A stretch of 64,000 bases of DNA, from NCBI RefSeq assembly GCF_024713945.1, contig NC_134679.1:5089001-5153000 (forward strand), in the 5' to 3' direction. The translations under genes were made by a program, and so were the position numbers. This stretch comes from Dermatophagoides farinae (lineage: Eukaryota > Arthropoda > Arachnida > Sarcoptiformes > Pyroglyphidae). A model generated the notes under the pieces. The model was not told the DNA's origin and ran no database searches. It was given only the letters and a program-made list of their open reading frames with translations. The first letter of the stretch is position 1, and each line of letters opens with the position of its first letter. Below, piece by piece: positions 51,293 to 60,727 of this stretch.

Positions 51293-53790
51293 TTAAGATC
51301 TTAATGAAGACCAAACCGAGATGCTATTTTGTTGCTGTTGACCAGGATCATTTGAACTATTGGAATTATTGGGCTGATTGGTCGATACGATCGAAGTAAT
51401 CGGAACCGATGATGTCGTCGATGATATCGTATTGATCACATTGTTGTTAACATGATTGGCATTTGTTTGCTGTGATTGTTGTTGAGGTGTACCATTAGAA
51501 GCGGGATCAGCAGACACCTGTGTTAACGTCATATGGCTAGATAGATCGGATAATTTAGCGTCCGTATTTCCATTGTTATCGGTATTGGTTAATGCTGGAT
51601 GCAATGCAGCTATCGAATTCAATTGATTCTGTGTCAACATTTGTATCTGTTGCAACTGCAGTTGCTGTTGGGTAGAAGAGTGATGATGATGGCTGCCGGC
51701 ATGTTGATTTTGATGATTATGACCATGGCCATGATGCTGCTGCTGTTGGTGGTGATGATTTGATGATGCAGCAACGGTAGCAATATCAGGTGTAGATGTG
51801 ACAGATATAGCCGGAACGGTAGCAAAATGGCCACCAGTGCTGACGAATTCATTGGTGGCCGTCATATTGGCTTCGATTTTGATATGATCTTTCTCACGAT
51901 GTTTTTTTAGTTTATCGACTTTGTCAAAGATCTTATCACAACCGATGTAATTGCATTTGATTGCTTCATGTGTCAATTGATGACGATTCAGTTCGCTTTT
52001 ATTTAGACATTGAAAATTGCAGCCCGGCCAGATACAGATCTGTTCTTTTTTGGTCGAATCTTTGAAATGAACACTGAGCTTATGGTGGCGTAATTTATCC
52101 GCTCGTGAATACCGTTTCTCACAACCACCGACTTCACATACATAAGGCTTCTCTCCTGTATGGATCATTCGATGGCGATTCAGATCATTCTTGGAAATCG
52201 AACGATAACTACAATTATCCCAATTGCACATGAATGGCTTTTCCGAGGGATCCTTATGTACGTACAAATGGCGATTCAATTTGTAGGTATTTCGAAATAT
52301 TTTGCCACAATGAGGACAAGGTCGTAACCCTTTTACTACAGTTGATTTTTCAGTATTGGCCATCGTCAAAACAGAACTTTGACCAATACCGGTTGTAGAC
52401 ACAGGCTGTAACAGATTATTCATCAATGGAGGCAATTTGTTCGGTTTGTTTTGTGAGGATTGAGATACAAGTCGACAGATTTCATTCTCCACTTCTCTGT
52501 CTACCATTTTACACATTTTCTCCATGAATATCACTTCTTGCTTGAGAATATCGGTACGTTTTTTATTTGTCAACCTCTGTTGAAGTAATTCGTTTTGCAA
52601 AAATTCCAAGAATGTCTCATGCATGAATGAAACTTCAATGTCTCGTTCAAAATTGATCAGGAATTTCCATGAAACATCGGGTCGTGACAAGTTGACCAAT
52701 GTGGGAAATAAATGACGAAGTTTATAGAATATGACTGTAATCAACAAACTGATGAATGTTATGTCCCTGATGGTTTGATAATTTAGCTGATTTTGTTGTT
52801 CAACCGTGAACAATTGTTCCACCACAGCGTGGCTATCTTTCGATGACAACTTTGGATCCATATTTGATAGCTGTGGCATGTTATTCAATTGTTGGTGAAA
52901 AGATGATAACTGTGTGGATAGTCCGATAGCTGGAACGTTGAATTCATTCAAATTCGATAGAGTTTGCTGATACAATGTCTGCTGCTGCTGTTGTTGTTGT
53001 TGTTGCTGCTGTTGATTAGCCACAGATCCGGAAGGTAGATGAAGTTCTTGTAGAACGTTCATTCTTGAGACTAATTCATCCATAGGAATTGATTGGTTCT
53101 GATCTTTTAAGTTATTCACGAGAGCTTTATCAAGCACATTGTTATTGCTAGCATTGGTTGCATTGTTATTCACTGTTGTATTGTTAGTCATGGCAACACC
53201 ATTCAAGACGACTTTACTTTTGGCACCAAGTTCTTTATTTGTAACGGAAAGAATCTTGTCATTTTGATTCGAATGTTGATGATGACTATGATGATGTGGA
53301 TGATATGTGTTCGATTCTTCGGGAACCGTATCAAATATCTGTTCAAAATCAATATTTTCATATAGGTTACGATTGTAGAAAAATGATAGCCAGAATATAA
53401 TGCTTTTTGATTTAGAATTGCCAAAACAATCTATGAATAATGATGGACAAAAAAAACAAATTTTAGTTATTGATAAGACAACAATATATACAGACCATAA
53501 TGGTTGGAAGATGTGAAACGGAAAAATGTATTAAAATATCGTACAGTGTTCAATATGAAATCGATTAGACATTGTCGATTTCCCAAATTAAAACCGGTTA
53601 TCGGCGATGGTATTGATTCAAATTGTTTGCCCCTTTGATGACTCTTATTTGCTGTTGCATGTGGTAAATTTTTCTTGTTGCCTGATATCGTCTGATCTTG
53701 TTGCTCCCCATGGTTACAATGCAAGTGACGATTGATCTCATTCAATATAACAAGCAGATTGTGTTCCTGATTTTCGTCCAGGATGAACAT
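51293..53790 (-). CDS. C2H2 zinc-finger protein, five fingers, glutamine-rich flanks
   Basis: Probable nuclear DNA-binding regulator. Exons: 53790-53496 and 53430-51293, joined in phase 1, 810 residues. The donor is GTCTGT, weaker than the GTAAGT usual here; the other candidate, GTATAT, gives an early stop. Residues 1-175 (DENQEHNLLVILNEINRHL, FFYNRNLYENIDFEQIFDTV) and the helical segment before the fingers (FERDIEVSFMHETFLEFLQN) match no domain I know. The fingers lie at about 468-612: CPHCGKIFRNTYKLNRH; CNWDNCSYRSISKNDLNRH with the linker TGEKPYVC; CEKRYSRADKLRHH; CIWPGCNFQCLNKSELNRH; and CNYIGCDKIFDKVDKLKKH. Poly-Q (near 240) and a His/Gln-rich region after the fingers look like transactivation tracts. 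The orthologue is not recognised. Confidence 0.85.
52978..53013. repeat. Coding CAG/CAA (polyglutamine) tract
   Basis: Interrupted CTG/TTG triplets on the plus strand encode a glutamine run of about 12 on the minus strand in the C2H2 protein. Confidence 0.8.
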
Positions 53791-54571
53791 TGCACTAGCA
53801 AATAATTATTCAATTCGACAAACAAACTTGACATCAAATATAGTGGAAAAATCTGGTGTGCTGCTAATTTTGGCTCAAATGAAGAAACAAAACTTAAATC
53901 AAAGGAAAAAACAATGGGCAAATGAAGTATTGGGATAATCAAATGAAAAACGGTTCAAATAAATGAAAAAACGAATGATCGATCATCTCAATATGGCCAT
54001 TTGAATTGATTGGCATTTCTTGCCTAATTGCCATATAAAATGATTGAAAAATCTGTTGTTTAATCAGTGATCAGATGTCCATTTGGGATGTTGACATTAT
54101 ATAATGTGGGCAGCACATTGGAAAGCCATTTGTGGTACATTCAGTGAAAGTAAAAATCATCATCATCATCATCATGTATGTATGTGTATAACATAAAAGA
54201 GTAAGCCAATTATGTTTGTGTGTGCACCTCCAACAGTAGGGAATACCTTTGAGCAGTGCTTTTTGAGAATGCTTTCAGCGCCATCTGTCGTTGAAAGGTT
54301 TCTGAAGACAAGCAGGTAAATTTCAGCGTTGGAGCAGGCCAGCTGAGGCTTCGTCACGTAGTATATGAACGGTTAGGATTTTTCCAGCTTCTAAGCCAGT
54401 GATTCTCAACCTTATTTTGGTGCTATTGATTTGTTAACGATTTTAGTGCCGCTGCACATGGGTTGAGAATGACTGTTCTAAGCTTTGGCGCAATTTTTAT
54501 ATATGATCACATTTTACAAAATTTTTGGCTTTTCATTGTTATTTAATAATAAAATTTTTGTTTGATCAACA
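53791..54571. other. Intergenic region with a GC-richer segment and a MITE
   Basis: 53791-54160 is plain AT-rich DNA ending in an ATC repeat. 54205-54360 is visibly less AT-rich and carries an uninterrupted minus-strand frame without ATG (contains CSNAEIYLLVFRNLSTTDGA) of unknown origin. It is followed by the 79-bp hAT-like MITE at 54397-54475 and then the start of the MULE gene. Confidence 0.5.
54397..54475. mobile_element. hAT-type MITE, 79 bp, with 8-bp target duplications
   Basis: The ends are inverted repeats: left CAGTGATTCTCAACC, right GGTTGAGAATGACTG, which match as inverted repeats at 14 of 15 positions. CAGNG..TTCTCAACC is the typical end of hAT elements of the Charlie/Tip100 kind. 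The flanks are a perfect 8-bp direct repeat, TTCTAAGC at 54389-54396 and 54476-54483, the target-site size of hAT transposases. The interior (49 bp) has no coding capacity, so the copy must have been moved by a transposase encoded elsewhere. The intact duplication suggests a fairly recent insertion. Confidence 0.85.
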
Positions 54572-57437
54572 ATGGATCCAAGTGCAATTCATAATTCAAA
54601 TGGCCCTTCTCAGGGCCTGGTTCATGTTCCTGGTTGTGATACTTTAAATGGTACGTCGAACGTGACCAACGGTCCTTCTCAGGACCAAATTTTCTTTGGT
54701 GACCAGGTGCCAATATTTGGCCATCAACATGTGCCGATTTCCGTTCGCATCGGATCAAACGGCCCTTCTCAGGGTCTGGTTCATGTTCCTGGTTGTGATA
54801 CTTCAAATGGTACGTCGAAAGTGACCAACGGTCCTTCTCAGGACCAAATTTTGAATAATGAAGCATCCATTGGCAAGAAACCACTTCATTTTTGTGAACG
54901 CTGCAACCAATCATTCAATTCTAAATGGAATCTAAAACGACATAATAAACGAATACATGACGTTGATAAAAGCACATCTAAAAACTTATATGATTGCTGT
55001 CTATGCGGGCAAAAGTATTCCGGTTATTTAGCAGCTCATTTAAAATCAGCACATGGTATCGAAATTCAGGTGAAAAATTTGAAATTTAAAGATTTTGAAA
55101 TGTTCAAATCATTTTTGGAGAAAACTGAAGAAGAAACGTGCTCCAATTATTCGACAAGAAGAATTGAACGGGATTCCAATCAGCAAGTTATAACTGCAAA
55201 TTATATTTGCTCGCGCCGTGGAACCATACCGGCTAATAGATCGGAGCGAAAAAGAGCTGCAAAATCAATCAAAACAATTAAAATTGGCAATATATGTCCA
55301 TCACAAATTAGTTTAACCAGGATCAAAGATGGCACATACACTGCTAAATGGACAACAACCCATGTCGGTCATGAATTAGATATGAAATTTTGTCGATTAC
55401 CCAATAAACACAAAGAATTGATTGCACATTATCTCAAGATTGGATTGCAACCATCCGTTATAAAGAAAAAAATGCGCAATCTTTTGGATAATTCGGATAA
55501 AATTACTATGGCACAGATGGTCACTACCAAATATCTAAACAATATCAAAAAACAATTTAATATTAAAGATATCGCTGAAGAATCTTTGTCTACATTCATC
55601 GATTATTTAAAATCTTCGCCGTGCTCGGTGCTATATTTTAAAGATATCGGCAAAGCAATTGATGATTTTCACGAAGACGATTTTTTAATTATATTACAGG
55701 CTAATAGCCAAAAAGATATGATGAAGGAAAACTCAGAAATAATATCAATAGATTCAACGCATGATTCGAGCATCAAAGGCTTGATATTGACGACAATAAT
55801 GTGTCTGGATAAAATGAAGTAAGTATTATAGATATAAAATTGTAATTTTAATTTTAATTTTTTTCTTTCAGGGTCGGATATCCTTGCGCATTTTTGCTTT
55901 CAAACAGGGTGAATTACAAATTCATAAGTTTTTATTTTCAAAAAATTAAAATTAACCTTGGTCAAAATTTCAAATCAAACATCGTTATGACCGATATGGA
56001 GATATTGTTTTCCAATGCATGGAAACATATCTTTGGAAATTGTATTTTTCTATATTGTTCTTTTCATGTGAAAAAGGCATTCAACCAGAATTTGAATGCC
56101 ATAATATCGGATAAGGAAATTCGAGATACGGTACGTTCATCAGTAATGAAATTAATGACCAATCTTGATCCACAAAACTTCGAAAATGAGAAGAATAAAT
56201 TTTTGGATAATTATTTGCATCAAAACGAAACCACTGGATTTGCCAAATATATGCTGCAATATTATTTGACAAACGATTCGCGATATCCACCAGAAAGGTG
56301 GGCATATTGCCATCGAACACAATTGGGAATAAACACCAACATGATCATCGAAAATTTTCATAAAAAATTAAAATACCAATATATGGATGGCAAAAAAAAT
56401 CGAAATGTCACATCGACATTAAAAAAATTGGTCCATATCATTAGTGATTACGAAATAGATTATGTGGTGCGAATCAATCGTAGATACATTCCCACGAAAG
56501 TAAGATATCTGCGTTCAAAACACGCAGAAGCAAAAAAAAAGGTAATTGATAATTTCAAGGAAATTGATCATTCCTGTGGCATCATAACCTTGAAATACTG
56601 GTCGCAGGAAAAGAAGCGATATTATGTAATATCGATCAATTCCAATCAACAGCCAGATTGTGAAATTAAATGTGATGAATGTAAATTGTGCCTGTGCCAA
56701 GTATCATGCAATTGTCATGATTTCCTAATCAGAAACAATTTCTGCATTCACATTCATTTGGCATATCGTAAATATGGTAAGTATATTTTGATTCATATTT
56801 TGAAACTCGTATTTTAAATGATTTTTGTAGTTTCATTGCATAAGGAGCAAACAAACATTGAGCTCCAATTCGAAGATGAAATAAATCCACCGGACATCTT
56901 AGATCAAACGGTGTCAATATCATATGAAAGTAAATAATTATATCATTTATCTTTATATATCTTGTTTCAATTATACTTTTGATTCATTTCAGACGATACA
57001 TTCAAATTGACGAAGATAGAAAACGTATTTAATGGTTTTAAACCAATTAAAAAAATTGAAAAAAAACAAAATGATTCGATAAGTATGGGCATTTTATTTA
57101 TTTATTATTATTTTCATATTTTTAACTCATATATTCAGATTTCATATCTAGGAAACAATTGACCGATTTTGCAGCCCCAGAAAATGTCCAGCAAAAATTT
57201 TCGGCTTTTTGGCAAACATATACGAAAGAAGAAAAAAGAGTAAAAAACACGATGACCAAAATTAATGATATCTATTCTCAATCACAACAACTTGACGAAG
57301 ACCAATATAATGAATTGGTAGCACATGCTTCGACTATTTTCCCTCATTTATTTAAAAATGATAACGATGATCGAAAGAAAAATTTAGCTCATCAAAAACG
57401 ACAAAAAACATCAAAAAATGTTGATGATGACGATTAG
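54572..57437 (+). CDS. MULE (Mutator-like) transposase, spliced and open throughout
   Basis: DDE transposase of the Mutator superfamily, or a host gene derived from one. Exons: 54572-55818, 55872-56776, 56831-56929, 56993-57082, 57139-57437; canonical sites, agreeing phases, introns 53-63 bases, 879 residues. Residues 1-100 contain a duplicated block with NGPSQ motifs. Two C2H2-type fingers follow (about 106-130 CERCNQSFNSKWNLKRH; about 145-165 CCLCGQKYSGYLAAH). Catalytic candidates are D in SIDSTHDSS (about 394), D in VMTDMEIL (about 457) and E in NMIIENFHKKLK (about 577). A SWIM zinc finger lies at about 691-712 (CNCHDFLIRNNFCIH). The C-terminal exons encode a lysine-rich helical tail. There is no stop or frameshift. 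I found no terminal inverted repeats or 9-bp target duplication in the flanks, so domestication and a young autonomous copy both remain possible. Confidence 0.85.
54596..54693 (+). repeat. 98-bp in-frame repeat, copy 1 (in the MULE gene)
   Basis: About 95% identical to 54755-54852, offset 159 bases (53 codons). Each copy has two hairpin-capable units, GGCCCT-TCTC-AGGGCC (54602-54617) and GGTCCT-TCTC-AGGACC (54671-54686), both encoding GPSQ(G/D). Confidence 0.9.
54755..54852 (+). repeat. 98-bp in-frame repeat, copy 2 (in the MULE gene)
   Basis: Second copy, with hairpin units at 54761-54776 (one stem pair now G-T) and 54830-54845. Few substitutions separate the copies, so the duplication is recent or homogenised. 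Confidence 0.9.
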
Positions 57438-58497
57438 TATCGATCGGCGGCGCATGGCAATTATTATTATAATTATATATTATCATCATCATTATTATAT
57501 ATGTCATATATAAATGTGCAATCTATGGGAGGCCAACGGCAGTCGACAAAACTTCCCATCGACGTTTGTTCACCAACTTAATACACACAGTCAAACAAAA
57601 AAATAACGAAGTTTTATTTGATCACCAACAAGACAAAAAAAACAATGTACAAGAAATCAGTAGTAATGAACAAGAATTCAAGTGAAATATTCTGTGTGTA
57701 TAATGGTTTTCATCATATGAAGATATTCCGACATCTTTTGCCATAAATATTATAGTTCTGTTTCCATAATTTGAGCACAACATCCATGCGACATATTTGC
57801 TGAATTTGTACAGTTTCAAAAATTGCTTGATTTTTTCTCATTACAATTTCATTCTGTTTCAGAGAATTATTATTAACTATTGTATGTTCCATGCCATTGA
57901 TCTCACAAAATAATTTTCTTGTATTATTATTGAACTATCTTTCACGATTTGTTTGTATTTTGTATCTTTTCTTATTTCTTATTATAAAGTATGGTTGCAG
58001 ATTTATGATGAATTCAATCAATAATTCTGCTGCTTCTTATTTGGTTTTAATGGTATTCAAAAACAGAATTGAAACATTTTATTATATTGGTGATCAATCA
58101 CCATTAAATTAAATTAATTAATTGATTAATTGATTTAATTAAATGATGATATAGTTTTAAAATAGTTTTTTGTTTTGATTGTGAAAAGATGAGGCCCAGT
58201 TTATCAAACACTGATCATAATGAAAAATTAAAGGCAATCCGAATATTGGCCTTGTTGCGGGCTTGATATTTTTTAATATATTGTAGCAGTCAACTAGCTG
58301 CGCATATTCCTGTCTATTGTAATCTCTTCCTATTTTGACCGAGAATGACGGTGAAGAGAAACGAGCATGTTTTCCAACCGTAAATTCCGAATCTGCACAC
58401 ACACGCTTATACACGCACACACTCGAACACGACACATCATCGAGTTAATAAAATTGACTTTAAATCCAAATCCAAGAGTCAAATTATCATCAAATTT
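57438..58497. other. Interval with relic-like coding fragments
   Basis: Downstream of the MULE gene. 57438-57600 is AT-rich with ATC/ATT repeats. 57713-57892 (minus) is a clean 59-codon ORF. 58157-58435 (minus) has a repeat-free stretch (YNRQEYAQLVDCYNILKNIK) ending in TAA. 58190-58267 (plus) reads MRPSLSNTDHNEKLKAIRIL to a stop. None is recognisable. The density of such short frames in AT-rich DNA suggests decayed coding sequence. Confidence 0.4.
57713..57892 (-). CDS. Small ORF, 59 codons, unrecognised
   Basis: ATG to TGA, without low-complexity sequence: contains SLKQNEIVMRKNQAIFETVQ and CRMDVVLKLWKQNYNIYGKR. The frame stays open a further 13 codons upstream of the ATG to an AG, so it may be an exon. 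It is basic, with no membrane segment. It could be a transposon-derived remnant given the neighbouring MULE gene, or a small gene; no family recognised. Confidence 0.3.
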   Translation of the reverse strand: MEHTIVNNNSLKQNEIVMRKNQAIFETVQIQQICRMDVVLKLWKQNYNIYGKRCRNIFI

Positions 58498-58595
58498 ATG
58501 ATGAGAATCGAAAAAAATATCTATTCGAAAATGGTGATGAACGAATTGTACAAGATTCACCATTGCCTGTAAATGACCAGTACAAGAAGAAATAA
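58479..58595 (+). pseudogene. Decayed tandem copy of the makorin-like gene (3' part)
   Basis: The frame reads SNYHQIYDENRKKYLFENGD and on to a stop at 58593-58595. It aligns with SNWHQIHDENRKKYLFKKGD in the intact gene at about 59101-59160. Many nucleotide differences are synonymous (GAG/GAA, CGA/CGT, TTC/TTT), so the copy was under selection for a while after duplicating. The frame is closed just upstream (TAA at 58461) and the RING part is absent. A weaker match (AATGACGGTGAAGAG, 58344-58358) to the N-terminal NNGEES region of the intact gene lies upstream, consistent with an internal deletion. Confidence 0.6.
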
Positions 58596-59429
58596 TCAAA
58601 TAGCAATTAATCATCATATATTAGTTCTGAAGATGAATTGATTCGTGACATCTTACGAAATTTTCGTTGTCCAATCCTTGATGATGGGAATTGTCGACAT
58701 AACAATAGACCCGAAGATTGCAATAATGGTGAAGAATCAAATAAACGGTTACCAACATTTGTTTGTGTATACAATTTAATGAAAAAATGCAACAATGTTG
58801 TTTTTGGTGATGAACCCCGTTGTATTGAAGGATTTCATATCAAAGCTTCATATCTATCAAATTTAGATAAATTTGAACATGATAATCAACGATCAATCAC
58901 TGGATTTTTTTATCGTTACTGTGTCCAGGAATGTGCTGTCTGCAAAGAAAAAATTTGTGATAAACGTTTCCACAAACAAAGACGTTGGGCACTATTGGAG
59001 AATTGTTCCCATTTTACCTGTTTACCTTGTATGGGGAAGTATCGTAAAATATCGCATAATTGCTCGATGTGTCGTGTACACTCGGATCGTTATATTTGGT
59101 CAAATTGGCATCAAATTCATGATGAAAATCGTAAAAAATATCTATTTAAAAAGGGTGATCGTCAAATCATAGAAGATCGGCCTATGTGTGTTCGTGGTCA
59201 CGAGCCTATTGATAAGGATAATGTCATAGTTTATCGAGTTGAATCAAATGGCAATATTGTTTATCTTGACCCACCACCTTTTTCGTTGATGAATGACCGT
59301 AAATATTGGGGTTTAATAGTGACCAATCGCTGCAGCTCGTGCATTGAAATCAGTCTTCCATTTGGATTCAACTTTTTCCTGATCGATTATTTATTTTTTT
59401 TTTTTGTTAATATTTTTAATTTTTTATGA
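58531..59429 (+). CDS. Makorin-like RING finger protein
   Basis: Probable E3 ubiquitin ligase. The RING is makorin-like: CAVCKEKICDKRFHKQRRWA, then LENCSHFTCLPCMGKYRKIS, CSMCRVHSDRYIWSNWHQ. Relatives share the motif of a loop with basic residues, then ILxNCxHxxCLxC and CPxCR. Cysteine/histidine clusters before it (CPILDDGNCRHNNRPEDC; CVYNLMKKCN...CIEGFH) look like degenerate CCCH fingers. The RING frame has no good in-frame ATG after the stop at 58608; a start is obtained by splicing 58531-58568 (ATG GTG ATG AAC) to 58625 over a 56-base intron in phase 2, giving about 280 residues. That first exon overlaps the relic copy in another frame, so the start is uncertain. The last 20 residues are translated T-rich sequence and may be non-native. 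Confidence 0.6.
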
Positions 59430-59737
59430 TTGTTTATTTTTTCTTTTTTGATGTTTATCGATGTTTGTCGCATCCTTTGATGCTCGATCATTTCGGCTTC
59501 GATCTGTGGGATTATTATGATTTTATTAAAACCATAACAATTCCCTTACATTTATTTGTTGTTTATTTTTCCTTTTTTTGTATTTATATTGTTTATATGT
59601 ATTTTTCTATTCCCAAGGTATAGGAGTTAAAAAATTTTCAATAAAAAAAATACATATCTGAATTTGAATCGAAAAAGAATGATTTCATTACAACGTTTTT
59701 GTGGTACATTGATTCTAATTGACACTGTGTACAATAA
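59430..59737. other. T-rich 3' flank of the makorin-like gene
   Basis: Contains a short open stretch (59464-59520, reading CLSHPLMLDHFGFDLWDYY) in the frame of the ORF starting at 59426. It resembles coding sequence and may be a former C-terminal exon of the makorin-like gene. AATAAA occurs at 59640-59645 and 59733-59738. Confidence 0.35.
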
Positions 59738-60052
59738 AAATATTTCAAAATCAAAATTATCCAAATTGCTTTTCATTTGTATGGCCAATCAAAATTTCGT
59801 AAACTCTATCTCAAATTATCCAATGATTTCATTTTGATGGTTGGACCAAAATTATTATCAAATTATCATTCATCATCATCATCATCATCGACAAATAATC
59901 GGGATACATTGGATCAATTAAATGCAATATTGATGAAATTCAAACCATCAAATGATTGGCCAGATTATTTCGAAGATAGAAGAAAAATTGTGATTAATTT
60001 ATTTGAAAATCAAATGCAAATTGCCTCTGTGGTTGTTTTTTATAATTTTTAA
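59738..60052 (+). pseudogene. Orphan ORF without a start codon, unrecognised
   Basis: Open from a TAA at 59735 to the stop at 60050-60052. Repeat-free parts read IQIAFHLYGQSKFRKLYLKL and LDQLNAILMKFKPSNDWPDY, with a serine run from an ATC tract between them. The first in-frame ATG is well inside (near 59838), and there is no AG acceptor between the stop and the coding-like part. An ATG at 59780 in another frame ends after 18 codons. This fits a truncated gene or relic. Confidence 0.3.
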
Positions 60053-60727
60053 ATCTTTGTAATCTATTATTTCTTGATTTTTATCTTCCCCTATATAATA
60101 TAGAATAGGGGTTTTCTTGCGTAATAAAATTCAATTCAATCGACCGTTTCACCAGATGGCTTTAAGCAATGCCGATGTCATCAATTTTTGCCGTTTTTTA
60201 TAAACATTTGTTACGAGACAAATGGTCGAAATGGTCAAAATCGCGATTACTCGCAAGCCATCATTTTTGTTTTACATATAATTCAATGTCAATGTGAATG
60301 AAATAGATGCTTGAATTTCATTGATAGATAGATCATTTTTATTAATTGAAAGATTATATCTATAGAAAAAATTTAAAAACAATTATCATAATTGAATTCA
60401 TCATAAATTAGTAATCGATTTTAAAACATTCCAATCAATTATATTACTGTATATGTGTGTGTTTGTATGTACATACAAATGGATAATTTGTCGATAATTA
60501 AATTTCAACAAATAATAAAATAACATTAATGATAACCAGTGAGACGAAATAAGATAATGGCTGGTGGGTGTGTAAATTTAGATCTGTACAAGTGATGGAT
60601 AATAATGTTGATATTCAAGAAATATTGTAAGATTTCGTATTTTTTTTGCAGGTAACCATTAAAAATCAAAGATAGTAGTTGTGTGTATTTGTGGGATGAG
60701 GGTTTTCAATGTTTGATGAGCAATGGA
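60053..60727. other. Intergenic region, 3' UTR side of adenylyl cyclase
   Basis: AT-rich, no ORF. Probably includes the 3' UTR of the minus-strand adenylyl cyclase gene. 60160-60260 is slightly less AT-rich but unassigned. Confidence 0.5.

Noticed and set aside
54543-54914. 123-codon minus-strand ORF with repeated KFGPEKDRWS motifs
   Set aside because: It is the antisense of the duplicated block in the MULE gene; the plus-strand frame continues into recognisable domains, the antisense one does not.
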